Part shown: one piece after another, positions 55,496-62,753 of the stretch
Position numbering within the stretch: the first letter of the stretch is position 1
How the letters are laid out: each line of letters starts with the position of its first letter
DNA from: Virgibacillus proomii
GTDB lineage: Bacteria > Bacillota > Bacilli > Bacillales > Amphibacillaceae
Reading direction: 5' to 3'
Length of the DNA: 64,000 bases
NCBI RefSeq assembly: GCF_018916875.1
Contig: NZ_JAHLNO010000017.1
Coordinates: 44,300-108,299 of the forward strand
Notes under the pieces: model-generated
What the model was told of the DNA's origin: nothing
Seen by the model: the letters and a program-made list of their open reading frames with translations, nothing else
Databases searched by the model: none
Translations under genes and position numbers: made by a program

Positions 55496-55885
55496 TTATG
55501 TTGTTTCCTCCGCAACTATTTGTTTCAACTTTTTTATAATTTCTTGTTTGGATACTTGCCCAGATATTCGCTCAACTGTCTTTCCGTTTTTTGCGATTAG
55601 CAATGTGGGAGAGGCAGGATCTATGAGTTCTTTTACTTCAGAAAGCTCTTTTTTCTCGGTTTCTACAGGACTAAATTCATTCGGATAATTAGCTTTAATT
55701 TCAATAATCGCATCGTAATAGATGTTTTCCAACTTATTATTAGTGGAATGGGTGTAGAATACTACATCATACTCCTTTGGTTGAAAAGATATAATATTAA
55801 TGGTAGAAGCATTTGATTCTCCGCAACTAACTACCAGTAGCAATAAAGAAATAAAAATGGGGACGATTCGTTTAATTATCCTCAC
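55496..55885 (-). CDS. Small lipoprotein with a possible thioredoxin-like fold
   Basis: This 129-residue lipoprotein has the signal ISLLLLVVSC (lipobox cysteine about residue 21). The mature part has alternating strands and helices (KEYDVVFYTH, PASPTLLIAKNGKTVERISG, SKQEIIKKLKQI), as in thioredoxin-like proteins including the cis-Pro-like SPTLLI. The catalytic CxxC is absent. It is located outside the membrane, monocistronic and convergent with pdhD. The specific family is not recognised. Confidence 0.65.
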   Translation of the reverse strand: MRIIKRIVPIFISLLLLVVSCGESNASTINIISFQPKEYDVVFYTHSTNNKLENIYYDAIIEIKANYPNEFSPVETEKKELSEVKELIDPASPTLLIAKNGKTVERISGQVSKQEIIKKLKQIVAEETT

Positions 55886-56212
55886 CTACTTTACTGTCGT
55901 ATTCCTATTTATAAGTTTAACAAATATATAGGTGCTAAACTTTGCTGTAAACAAACTGTTATTAAGTTGAAAGTGTTATGTTAGATTTGGTAATAAATTT
56001 ACTGATTCTAACATGAAACAGTAATAAATAATCGCTATTTGTCGAATGCACTAGCAATTTCTATATTATAAGTGGTTGGATATTATGATCCATTCTTTTT
56101 AGAAACGATTCATAATTTGTGAAGAAATAAGACAGAATGGATTTGTTGGGGGAAGTGATTTAGTTGTTCGGGGACTGGAATAAGTGTTTTAACTACGTAG
56201 CAATGACGAAGT

Positions 56213-56441
56213 TTTATCTGCATCTAAGGTTTTTTAAGACTCCCATTTCAACAGTTATGAGAAAATGAAGATGTCAAAGTGGGAGAAAACGGTATCTAAA
56301 TGCCCAATTGGACAGGACAGGCTAAGCTTCATTAGCAGTACACACTACACGAAGGAAAAGTGCCTTTCTTTTTCAAAGACAAGATAGGCTTCGACAACGC
56401 ACACCACACGAAAAAGAGTGTTTTTCTATTTCAAGGACAAG
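56213..56441 (+). repeat. Composite A-C repeat, degenerate
   Basis: It has TTTATCTGCATCTAAGG at the left, ACGGTATCTAAATGCCC, GGACAGGACAGGC, then two C-like units (CACACTACACGAAGGAAAAG and CACACCACACGAAAAAGAG). The right closure is lost. The rest of the 718-bp gap (55886-56603) shows no gene. Confidence 0.65.
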
Positions 56442-56513
56442 TGTAGATTATAAATCCTTGTCAAACATTAGATGAGGTAAAGCAAAATAAATCCGCTATC
56501 AATGGAATTTAAA

Positions 56514-56548
56514 GAAGATGACTCCTATTCAATATAGAAATCATCTTC
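56514..56548 (-). terminator. Terminator of the BCCT gene
   Basis: Minus strand GAAGATGA/TCATCTTC stem with a 19-nt loop is followed by TTTAAA. Confidence 0.55.
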
Positions 56549-56603
56549 TAGATGCACAACTCTTTTTTAGTTTGTCCTAGACATAGGTGTCAGTTTAAGC
56601 TCC

Positions 56604-58133
56604 TTACCCTTTTCTTTTTCCGGTTAAATCAAATTCTTTTGCTTCTCTCCTAAATGATTTTACTAAGGAGAAAATTACCAGAATCATAATAATTGCAAAT
56701 GGGAAGGCGGCAATAATTGATGCAGTTTGTAGGGCGCTTAATCCACCCTGCCAAAGAAGTACAGCTGCGGCACTTGATTGAATGATACCCCAAATAAATT
56801 TGACAGAGTTTGCAGGATCAAGGCTTCCTCCAGTTGTTTGCATACCAAGCACAAAGGTTGCTGAATCTGCTGAGGTGATAAAAAAGGTACAGATTAGTAA
56901 AATAGCGATAACCGAGATTACCGTACTAATCGGGAATTTTTCCAATACAGCAAATAATGCTGTTTCTTCTCCTAGATCATTTATCGTCTGAATAATATTT
57001 GCATCCTTAAAAACTTCTAAGTGAATAGCGGAACCGCCGAAAACGGAGAACCATAGTGCACCGAAAATTGTTGGCACAAGTATAACACCTAAAACGAATT
57101 CGCGAATCGTTCTCCCGCGTGAAACCCTTGCTATAAACGTTCCTACAAAGGGTGCCCATGCAATCCACCAGGCCCAATAAAAGAAGGTCCATTTATTTTG
57201 CCAATCTGAATTTGCCTCGCTAAACGGTGTCATGCGTAAGCTCATACTAGGCAAATTTTGAATATAGCTTCCTAATGTAGTAGTAAAATAATTCATAATA
57301 AAATTAGTTGGACCTAAAAATAAAACGAATAACATAAGTAGTACTGCAAGAGCAAGATTTGCGTTACTTAAATATTTGATCCCTTTATTCAGTCCTGTCA
57401 TTGCTGAAGTTATATAAAATACAGTAACAATGGCAATAATAATAAGCTGTACGGTGATAGTGGATTCTAATCCAGTTACATAGGAAAGCCCTCCGCTAAT
57501 TTGGATTGCTCCTAAGCCAAGTGAAGTGGAGACCCCAAATATTGTTGCGAATACAACAATAAAATCAATTACTGTACCCCATGTACCTTTAATTCGATCG
57601 CCAAAAATTGGTTCAAGGACAGCACTTACAACTCCAGGGGCTTGTTTACGAAATTTGAAATACGCTAGCGCAAGTGCGATAGTTGCATAAATCGCCCATG
57701 GGTGAACACCCCAATGAAAGAAGCTATATTGCATGGCGGTTATAGCCGCATCATCTGTTTCTTTCGCACCAAACGGTGGTGTATGATAATGGGATATTGG
57801 TTCAGCAGCTCCCCAAAACACTAGCCCAATCCCCATTCCGGCGCTAAATAGCATGGCGAACCAGGTTAAGTAGCTGTATTCCGGCTTGTCACCAGGTCGC
57901 CCTAATTTAATGTTCCCATATTTGGAAAATATCAGATAGATCGAAAACACAACAAATGCGGTTGCACTTAATAAATAAAACCAACCAAATTTATCTACAA
58001 GAAATGTTTGAATAATGTTTGTAACATTATCCAAATTGGCATTTGGCCATACGTCTTTTGGAATGATTCCCCAAATAATAAATAATGCTACAACAATTGC
58101 TGAAATATAAAATACTCGTGTTACTTTTTTCAC
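56604..58133 (-). CDS. BCCT-family betaine/choline/carnitine transporter (OpuD-like)
   Basis: This 509-residue protein has twelve membrane helices and the BCCT hallmark GMGIGLVFWGAAEPISHY and WTFFYWAWWIAWAPFVGTFI, where the aromatic box for quaternary ammonium binding lies. These sodium-coupled carriers take up glycine betaine, choline or related osmolytes. The closest functional analogue is OpuD. It starts at GTG 58133 after AGAAAGGAT. Regulation by medium osmolarity is expected from the family. Confidence 0.92.
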   Translation of the reverse strand: MKKVTRVFYISAIVVALFIIWGIIPKDVWPNANLDNVTNIIQTFLVDKFGWFYLLSATAFVVFSIYLIFSKYGNIKLGRPGDKPEYSYLTWFAMLFSAGMGIGLVFWGAAEPISHYHTPPFGAKETDDAAITAMQYSFFHWGVHPWAIYATIALALAYFKFRKQAPGVVSAVLEPIFGDRIKGTWGTVIDFIVVFATIFGVSTSLGLGAIQISGGLSYVTGLESTITVQLIIIAIVTVFYITSAMTGLNKGIKYLSNANLALAVLLMLFVLFLGPTNFIMNYFTTTLGSYIQNLPSMSLRMTPFSEANSDWQNKWTFFYWAWWIAWAPFVGTFIARVSRGRTIREFVLGVILVPTIFGALWFSVFGGSAIHLEVFKDANIIQTINDLGEETALFAVLEKFPISTVISVIAILLICTFFITSADSATFVLGMQTTGGSLDPANSVKFIWGIIQSSAAAVLLWQGGLSALQTASIIAAFPFAIIMILVIFSLVKSFRREAKEFDLTGKRKG

Positions 58134-58321
58134 AAAAATAATCCTTTCTATTTTTATTTTTTGGTTAATTATGTAGACGTACTTATTGTATTAAAACATA
58201 TAGCATGGTATTTATTCAAATAACAAAACTTGTTTTTACTATTCCCTGACAGACTATAAATAACCAGTTCCAAATAATTTAAAAAGCCAAAATATGATGT
58301 CAAAAGCATCTGCTTTTTTAT

Positions 58322-58552
58322 ACTATAGGAAAGTATAAAGTGAAACTTCATTCAGTAGGAGTTTTCTTCCCTCTCCTACTGAATGTTAGTTGAACGAATC
58401 GGGCATTTAGGTGCCGTTTTCTCCCACTTAGACCCTTTTGTATCAACTCAGGTCTTACGGCACCTTACATGCGGGATAAAACTTTAGGCTTTATAGTATA
58501 AGAAAAACTATAGCTTTCGCCATAAAGACTTGGCGACAAGCCAATTTTTTCT
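58322..58552 (+). repeat. Family B copy interrupted by a family A element
   Basis: B sequence runs 58322-58339 and resumes at 58481-58552. The two parts add up to exactly 90 nt and align colinearly with the copies at 34671 and 49083. The terminator hairpin at the end is intact in its GACTTGGCGACAAGCCAA part. Confidence 0.9.
58340..58475 (-). mobile_element. 136-bp family A element inserted in family B, with ATAAA direct repeats
   Basis: It is flanked by ATAAA at 58335-58339 and 58476-58480. It contains two hairpins: a perfect 13-bp stem CATTCAGTAGGAG/CTCCTACTGAATG (58349-58361 and 58373-58385), and AGGTGCCG/CGGCACCT (58409-58416 and 58458-58465). No terminal inverted repeats and no open frame are seen. 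It must depend on functions supplied elsewhere. Confidence 0.85.
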
Positions 58553-58632
58553 CAGTTTTCATTGTCAATATTTTTCCTGAAGTTTATAATAATGGAGACA
58601 ATATTCGAGATTGTATAATCAGGAGGGATTGA

Positions 58633-59508
58633 ATGAGGAAAGTCGGAATCATTATAGCACTTATTATCACTATCTTGCTTGCCGGATGTGCCAATGAAAA
58701 CTTTGAAAATAATCAATCTACAAAGAGAGAAAATCCAAAAGAAGAAAAAGAGACTGGCTTTCAAGTAGAACATAGCTCCCAAAACGCTGAAGATAAGCAA
58801 GAAAAGGCACAAGTGAAAACAAAAGAAATAACGGAGCAAGACGGTCCTAAATATACAGTAGCTGAAAATGCTACAATTGTACCAATTAATAAGGATATAA
58901 ACGAAAAGGTAGTCCTATTAACAATTGATGACGTTCCGGATAAATATTTTTTGGACATGGCTAAAACATTAAAACAACTAGATGCCAATGCAATCTTTTT
59001 TGTTAATGGACATTTTTTACATACGAAAGAACAAAAGGATTTCCTTAAGCAAATTCACGACATGGGATTTGTTATTGGTAACCATACATACAGTCATGCA
59101 AAACTTCCAGATTTAACAGAACAAGAACAAACAAAAGAAATTGTTAAAGTTAGTGATCAAATTGAAGAAATAATTGGAGAACGTCCTAAATTTTTTCGTG
59201 CTCCACATGGTATGAATACAGATCACTCCAAACAAGTTGCTAAACAAGAAGGTATGGTTATTATGAACTGGACATATGGTTATGACTATTTTGCTCCTTA
59301 TCAAGACGCTAAAAAACTGACTAAGGCCATGGTAAGTGGCGAGGGGCCGGAAGTAGACGTGCCATATTCACTATTGAAGCCAGGAGCAAATTTGCTGATG
59401 CATGATCGAGAATGGACAAATAAAGCGTTGAAAGATATTGTGACAGGTTTAAGAGAAAAAGGTTATGAAATGGTTGATCCACACACAATTAAAACTTTAA
59501 ATTATTAA
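58633..59508 (+). CDS. Polysaccharide deacetylase-family lipoprotein
   Basis: This 291-residue lipoprotein has the signal IIALIITILLAGC (lipobox cysteine near residue 19) and a charged linker of about 70 residues. A NodB-type carbohydrate esterase 4 domain follows, with LLTIDDVPD (motif 1; the usual TFDDGP is changed but both Asp are kept), GNHTYSHAKL (motif 2 metal His pair) and FRAPHG (motif 3). It is likely a surface deacetylase acting on peptidoglycan or another N-acetylglucosamine polymer. CAGGAGGGATTGA precedes the ATG. Confidence 0.85.
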   Translation: MRKVGIIIALIITILLAGCANENFENNQSTKRENPKEEKETGFQVEHSSQNAEDKQEKAQVKTKEITEQDGPKYTVAENATIVPINKDINEKVVLLTIDDVPDKYFLDMAKTLKQLDANAIFFVNGHFLHTKEQKDFLKQIHDMGFVIGNHTYSHAKLPDLTEQEQTKEIVKVSDQIEEIIGERPKFFRAPHGMNTDHSKQVAKQEGMVIMNWTYGYDYFAPYQDAKKLTKAMVSGEGPEVDVPYSLLKPGANLLMHDREWTNKALKDIVTGLREKGYEMVDPHTIKTLNY

Positions 59509-59520
59509 ATATAAGTTTTA

Positions 59521-59549
59521 AACGGCTCCTATCAAGAGTCGTTTTTTTA
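59521..59549 (+). terminator. Terminator of the deacetylase gene
   Basis: AACGGCTC/GAGTCGTT stem with one G-T pair is followed by TTTTTT. Confidence 0.85.
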
Positions 59550-59561
59550 CTATCTAAGATT

Positions 59562-59965
59562 CGTTTCTACATAGTGGATATCTTTTTTGAAAGTAGCTTC
59601 GTTCAAGCTTATGCGCTGTAGCACACGTCTTCTTCCTATAATAAGTCAACATCGACTCGAATCTAAAGGAAGGCCGCCTAAAAGCGGGCTTGCCGTCCAT
59701 CGTCGACATCCCCCTGTTTTTAGAGGCATGTTTTCTTTATTCCGAATGTAAGGGGGGGGTATTTCTCTCATTTGAAAAAATCCGTTTATTATTTTATCAA
59801 ACTTTATGAGAGAAACGGCTCTTAAATTCCTGGCTCGTTTGGGGACAAATAGGACTTCTTGATTAAGTATCGTATACGAGAAGAAGTGCTTTGCATTTTT
59901 AGGGACGTCGATTACAAATGGGTTGCACAGGAGTCTTGCGGCACCTTAGATCCAGGATAAGTTAC
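59562..59965 (+). repeat. D-type composite repeat without tandem array
   Basis: It has AAGTAGCTTCGTTCAAGC, TCGACTCGAATCTAAAGG, AAAGCGGGCTTGCCG, CCCCCTGTTTTTAGAGGC, TATTCCGAATGTAAGG, and GAGAAACGGCTCTTAAATTC with a remnant of one C unit. The final part (GTCTTGCGGCACCTTAGATC) resembles the A end in reverse. Confidence 0.7.
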
Positions 59966-60137
59966 TTAGCAGTTAGCAGTTACCTGTTCATTTATATATG
60001 CGATTGCCAGTCATGAAAATCCTAAAGGGTTGATCCAATTTTTTAAAGAGTAGGGAAATTAACTTTAAACGCTAGAGTCAAAGAAGAAGCTCATAAGTTT
60101 TAATTGATAATAATATAATGAGACATACTATATGGGA

Positions 60138-60166
60138 TTGATTTTTTAAATATGACATATTATAAT
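60138..60166 (+). promoter_or_regulatory. Promoter of the SR1-like RNA
   Basis: TTGATT (60138-60143) and TATAAT (60161-60166) have a 17-nt spacer. The predicted transcript start is near 60173. In B. subtilis SR1 is repressed by CcpN and CcpA; I did not find an unambiguous operator here. Confidence 0.75.
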
Positions 60167-60172
60167 ATGAAT

Positions 60173-60366
60173 AAGCTAGCATATTATGCAAAGGGGTTGG
60201 CACTAATGGGGACTATTGTATGCCAAGATTGTCATAAGATCATTGAACAATATGAAAATGAAAAAGTTGTTACACTTTATAGTACTTGTCCGACTTGTCG
60301 CAAAAATAAATAATAAGCGATATAGCTGTCAGCTTGTAGGGAAGGTTGTTCTCTACAGGCTTTTTT
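60173..60366 (+). ncRNA. SR1-like dual-function small RNA
   Basis: The predicted transcript of about 194 nt runs from the promoter to a strong terminator (13-bp stem AGCTTGTAGGGAA/TTCTCTACAGGCT with two wobble pairs, 60331-60361, then TTTTTT). Size, the encoded peptide and location downstream of pdhD match B. subtilis SR1 (about 205 nt), which pairs with ahrC mRNA and encodes SR1P. The transcript start is predicted, and the ahrC pairing region is not verified. Confidence 0.75.
60206..60313 (+). CDS. SR1P, GapA-binding peptide
   Basis: This 35-residue peptide starts MGTIVCQDCHKIIEQYENEK and ends TLYSTCPTCRKNK. The opening MGTIVCQDC is the hallmark of SR1P. Two CxxC pairs (CQDC, CPTC) suggest zinc binding. 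In B. subtilis SR1P binds glyceraldehyde-3-phosphate dehydrogenase GapA and promotes its interaction with RNase J1; rnjA lies 15 kb away here. AAAGGGGTTGGCACTA precedes the ATG. Confidence 0.88.
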   Translation: MGTIVCQDCHKIIEQYENEKVVTLYSTCPTCRKNK

Positions 60367-60777
60367 GTACGTTAAAAAATTTACTGCAGATTTCTTTTAC
60401 ATTGTAAATATTACGCCAACCCAACTCGAGAATCACTTGATTGAAAGGGGATGTACTTGCACGTCGAAGTATTTTTACTTAAACTAGACTAAGTAGTTGC
60501 TTTTGTTTGTTTAAGTAGTGTCAAAAGAAATATGAACACTCTTCGACATTAAGTTTTGACGATTGATCTTTACACAAAGACGGGAGCCAAACTTTGTTGC
60601 GTAAGACCCTTGACCCTGTCATGCTTGTCACTCAATCTATAATCTTAGTGGGTAAAGGCGTTCAAAATTCTTTTCATAAAAGGGATTCTTTTTGCCCACA
60701 ATGTACTAATATCAAGGGTATCAAGTTTTAATTAAAAAACTTTTGACAGTAGATTTGTTGCATGGGAGGGTAACTTA
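60367..60777. other. 411-bp gap before yktA
   Basis: No gene is seen. The sequence around 60500-60620 contains partially self-complementary segments (GTGTCAAAAG and CTTTTGACAC-like pieces at 60518-60528 and further) that may be remnants of a repeat. No family assignment is possible. Confidence 0.35.
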
Positions 60778-61065
60778 ATGAATTATCATTATCCAATAGA
60801 TGAAACATGGCTAAAAGAAGAAGTGATACAAGTGGTTCAATTTTTTACCCTAGTAGAGCAGGCATATGAGAAAAAAGTAGAACGTGATGTATTATTGGCT
60901 GCTTATCGAGCATTTAAACAGATTGTACCTTCGAAAAGCGAAGAAAACAAACTATTTAAGGCTTTTGAACAAAGTTCTGGCTATTCAGGTTATCAAGCTG
61001 TAAAGCAGGCAAGATCAACTGAAAAACCTTTTCTATCCATAAGAAAAGAGGAAAAGCTTCGTTAA
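60778..61065 (+). CDS. yktA: UPF0223 protein YktA
   Basis: This 95-residue helical protein of the UPF0223 family reads YHYPIDETWLKEEVIQVVQF, with AYRAFKQIVPSKSEENKLFK. GGGAGGGTAACTTA precedes the ATG. Location between SR1 and yktB equals B. subtilis. It has no known function. Its stop codon sits in the loop of the terminator hairpin. Confidence 0.9.
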   Translation: MNYHYPIDETWLKEEVIQVVQFFTLVEQAYEKKVERDVLLAAYRAFKQIVPSKSEENKLFKAFEQSSGYSGYQAVKQARSTEKPFLSIRKEEKLR

Positions 61066-61082
61066 TAAGCTTTTCCTCTTTT
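61048..61082 (+). terminator. Terminator overlapping the yktA stop codon
   Basis: A perfect 12-bp stem GAGGAAAAGCTT/AAGCTTTTCCTC (61048-61059 and 61067-61078) encloses the TAA, followed by TTTTATCC. Confidence 0.9.
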
Positions 61083-61098
61083 ATCCTTATATTGTTAT

Positions 61099-61187
61099 AC
61101 TATAGGAAAGTATAAAAATTTTAGGGTTTATAGTATAAGAAAAACTACGGCTTTCGCTAAAGACTTGGCGACAAGCCAAGTTTTTCT
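61099..61187 (+). repeat. Family B copy, 89 nt
   Basis: It starts ACTATAGGAAAGTATAAAAA and ends ACTTGGC-GACAA-GCCAAGT with TTTTTCT. It lies 16 bp after the yktA terminator, so two terminators follow in series. Confidence 0.88.
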
Positions 61188-61220
61188 AATAAATCATTTA
61201 ACTTTGAGTGGATTAAAGAA

Positions 61221-61838
61221 TTATTTGTTATTTAAAGCAAGGTTATAAAATGGCAATAAATGATCAATAGTAGATTTTGCTAGCTGTAAAAAAGTAGTGC
61301 CATTATAAACGCGCTTATCTTCCTTAGAATAATGTCGCCCAATTAAAAATTCAGCCTTTTTTACATCTCGAAAACGTTCCACATCTTTCTCCTCTAAATC
61401 ACTTATCTGCTTAGCACCTTTTTTAGTATGATCTAAGGAGATAACGAAATCTTCAGGAAGTTGTTTTAAACGGTTAAAATCATTAAGAAACGCTTGAGCG
61501 ATTGCTGATTTATGATCCAATTCATAAATAAGTGCTAACCAAATAAATACATGATCATCAAACAACCCAACTTGAAAATGTGGATGTTTCTTATAGCCCC
61601 GTTTGTTATTGGTCACTGCTAGCCACGTATCATTAGGCGGATTAACTGTCCTTCTGGCATGTTTAGCTATATGTAAGAACATCTCATTGCCTAATTGAGT
61701 TGCTAAATAATCAGTTAATTCGTTACCTATTTCTCTAAACTTAGGTTGAATTCGAGCTTGAATAGCTTCCATACGAGCTTCAAGTCCATCAATTGTAAAT
61801 GTATCAAAATCTCTCTCTTCAAAACCTGTAAATGACAT
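61221..61838 (-). CDS. yktB: DUF1054 protein YktB
   Basis: This 205-residue soluble protein of the UPF0637/DUF1054 family reads FTGFEERDFDTFTIDGLEAR, then ITAHKHARRTVNPP-like HIAKHARRTVNPPNDTWLAV and HPHFQVGLFDDHVFIWLALI. ATG 61838 was chosen with AGAAAGGATG upstream. A distal ATG 24 bases further back overlaps that site. The function is unknown, and it is convergent with yktA. Confidence 0.9.
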   Translation of the reverse strand: MSFTGFEERDFDTFTIDGLEARMEAIQARIQPKFREIGNELTDYLATQLGNEMFLHIAKHARRTVNPPNDTWLAVTNNKRGYKKHPHFQVGLFDDHVFIWLALIYELDHKSAIAQAFLNDFNRLKQLPEDFVISLDHTKKGAKQISDLEEKDVERFRDVKKAEFLIGRHYSKEDKRVYNGTTFLQLAKSTIDHLLPFYNLALNNK

Positions 61839-61890
61839 CTTATTCATCCTTTCTTTAACCAACTTTACTGTTAAGGTAATCAGCTATTTA

Positions 61891-62175
61891 GCTTTGTCCC
61901 GTATCAAGGTGCTGTATGGCCCTTCCTTTAGAGGGAGGGAATGCCAAGAAGTCTAATTGGGAGATAACGGTACCTAAATTCCTGATTCGTTTAGATTGAC
62001 AGGCCAGGCAGCAATACATCGCACGCGGAAAAAGTGCCTTTCTTTTTCAAGGACAGAGTTGCTGCGGCAGCAATACACCGGCAGAAAAAGGGTGCTTCTT
62101 TTTTCAAGGCATCTGCGAACTTTGCCTTTGATTTACTGTTTGAGATAAAACTCCTTGAATGAAGTTTCACTTTAT
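61891..62175 (+). repeat. Composite A-C repeat ending TTTAT
   Basis: It has AGCTTTGTCCCGTATCAAGG, AACGGTACCTAAATTCC, GATTGACAGGCCAGG, two C units (CATCGCACGCGGAAAAAGTG and CACCGGCAGAAAAAGGG) and the A right end CTCCTTGAATGAAGTTTCAC with TTTAT at 62171-62175. The following 330 bp (62176-62508) show no gene. Confidence 0.75.
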
Positions 62176-62517
62176 TACAATTTATAATTATTATTAAGTA
62201 TGGATGAAAACAAGTCAAGCTATACGTATTATAATTAATGTAATATGCTGTTCAAGCATAAAATCAAATGTTTAAGAACAATTTATAATTGGGAATATAG
62301 TATTTAAGATTACATTTTTCATAAATATGCTCCCTTTAATAAAGAAGTAATGGTTTTACCTGTTTTTCTCAATGAATGGAATAGTTAAAAATCTACGTAT
62401 GTATAAACAAAGGTTTGTTTTATAGAATAGGTCACTCTGTATCGAACCAATCCCTACAAATATTCATAAATATATTAAAAGGAATCCTGCAATGGGAATG
62501 GAAAGGGTGTGTACCAA

Positions 62518-62709
62518 TTGAAATACGTAATGGAAGTTCTACATCGTAAAGAAGCCGAGGAGAAATTACCTGTCATACGTATGGAAATCGATTATGAACT
62601 GGTTACACTATACGATGCTATGAAAAATAACGATAAAATAGCGATAATAAAAAGTAAGGAAAGATTAAAGCAATTAAGAAAACAATTATTGGAATTAAGT
62701 CAGGTATAA
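62518..62709 (+). CDS. Small helical protein in the ykzI position
   Basis: This 63-residue protein is predicted to be one long coiled helix (KYVMEVLHRKEAEEKLPVIR, KSKERLKQLRKQLLELSQV). TTG 62518 was chosen, 8 nt after GAAAGGGTG. GTG 62509 overlaps it. Position beside yktB and size are like B. subtilis YkzI, but the assignment rests on synteny. Function is unknown. Confidence 0.55.
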   Translation: MKYVMEVLHRKEAEEKLPVIRMEIDYELVTLYDAMKNNDKIAIIKSKERLKQLRKQLLELSQV

Positions 62710-62738
62710 TTAGATAGGTTAATTTGGCTTTCATTTAC

Positions 62739-62753
62739 ACTATAGGAAAGCAT
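62739..62753 (+). repeat. Truncated family B start at the IS110 boundary
   Basis: ACTATAGGAAAGCAT equals the first 15 nt of family B. Sequence departs from B at 62754, where the IS110 left end appears to begin. Confidence 0.6.

Noticed and set aside
60216..60407. 63-residue frame overlapping the SR1-like RNA
   Set aside because: It is out of frame with the clear SR1P peptide and runs through the terminator.
62176..62508. Search for tRNA, rRNA or further small RNA genes in the remaining gaps
   Set aside because: No cloverleaf, rRNA segment or promoter-terminator pair was found there or in other long gaps apart from SR1.
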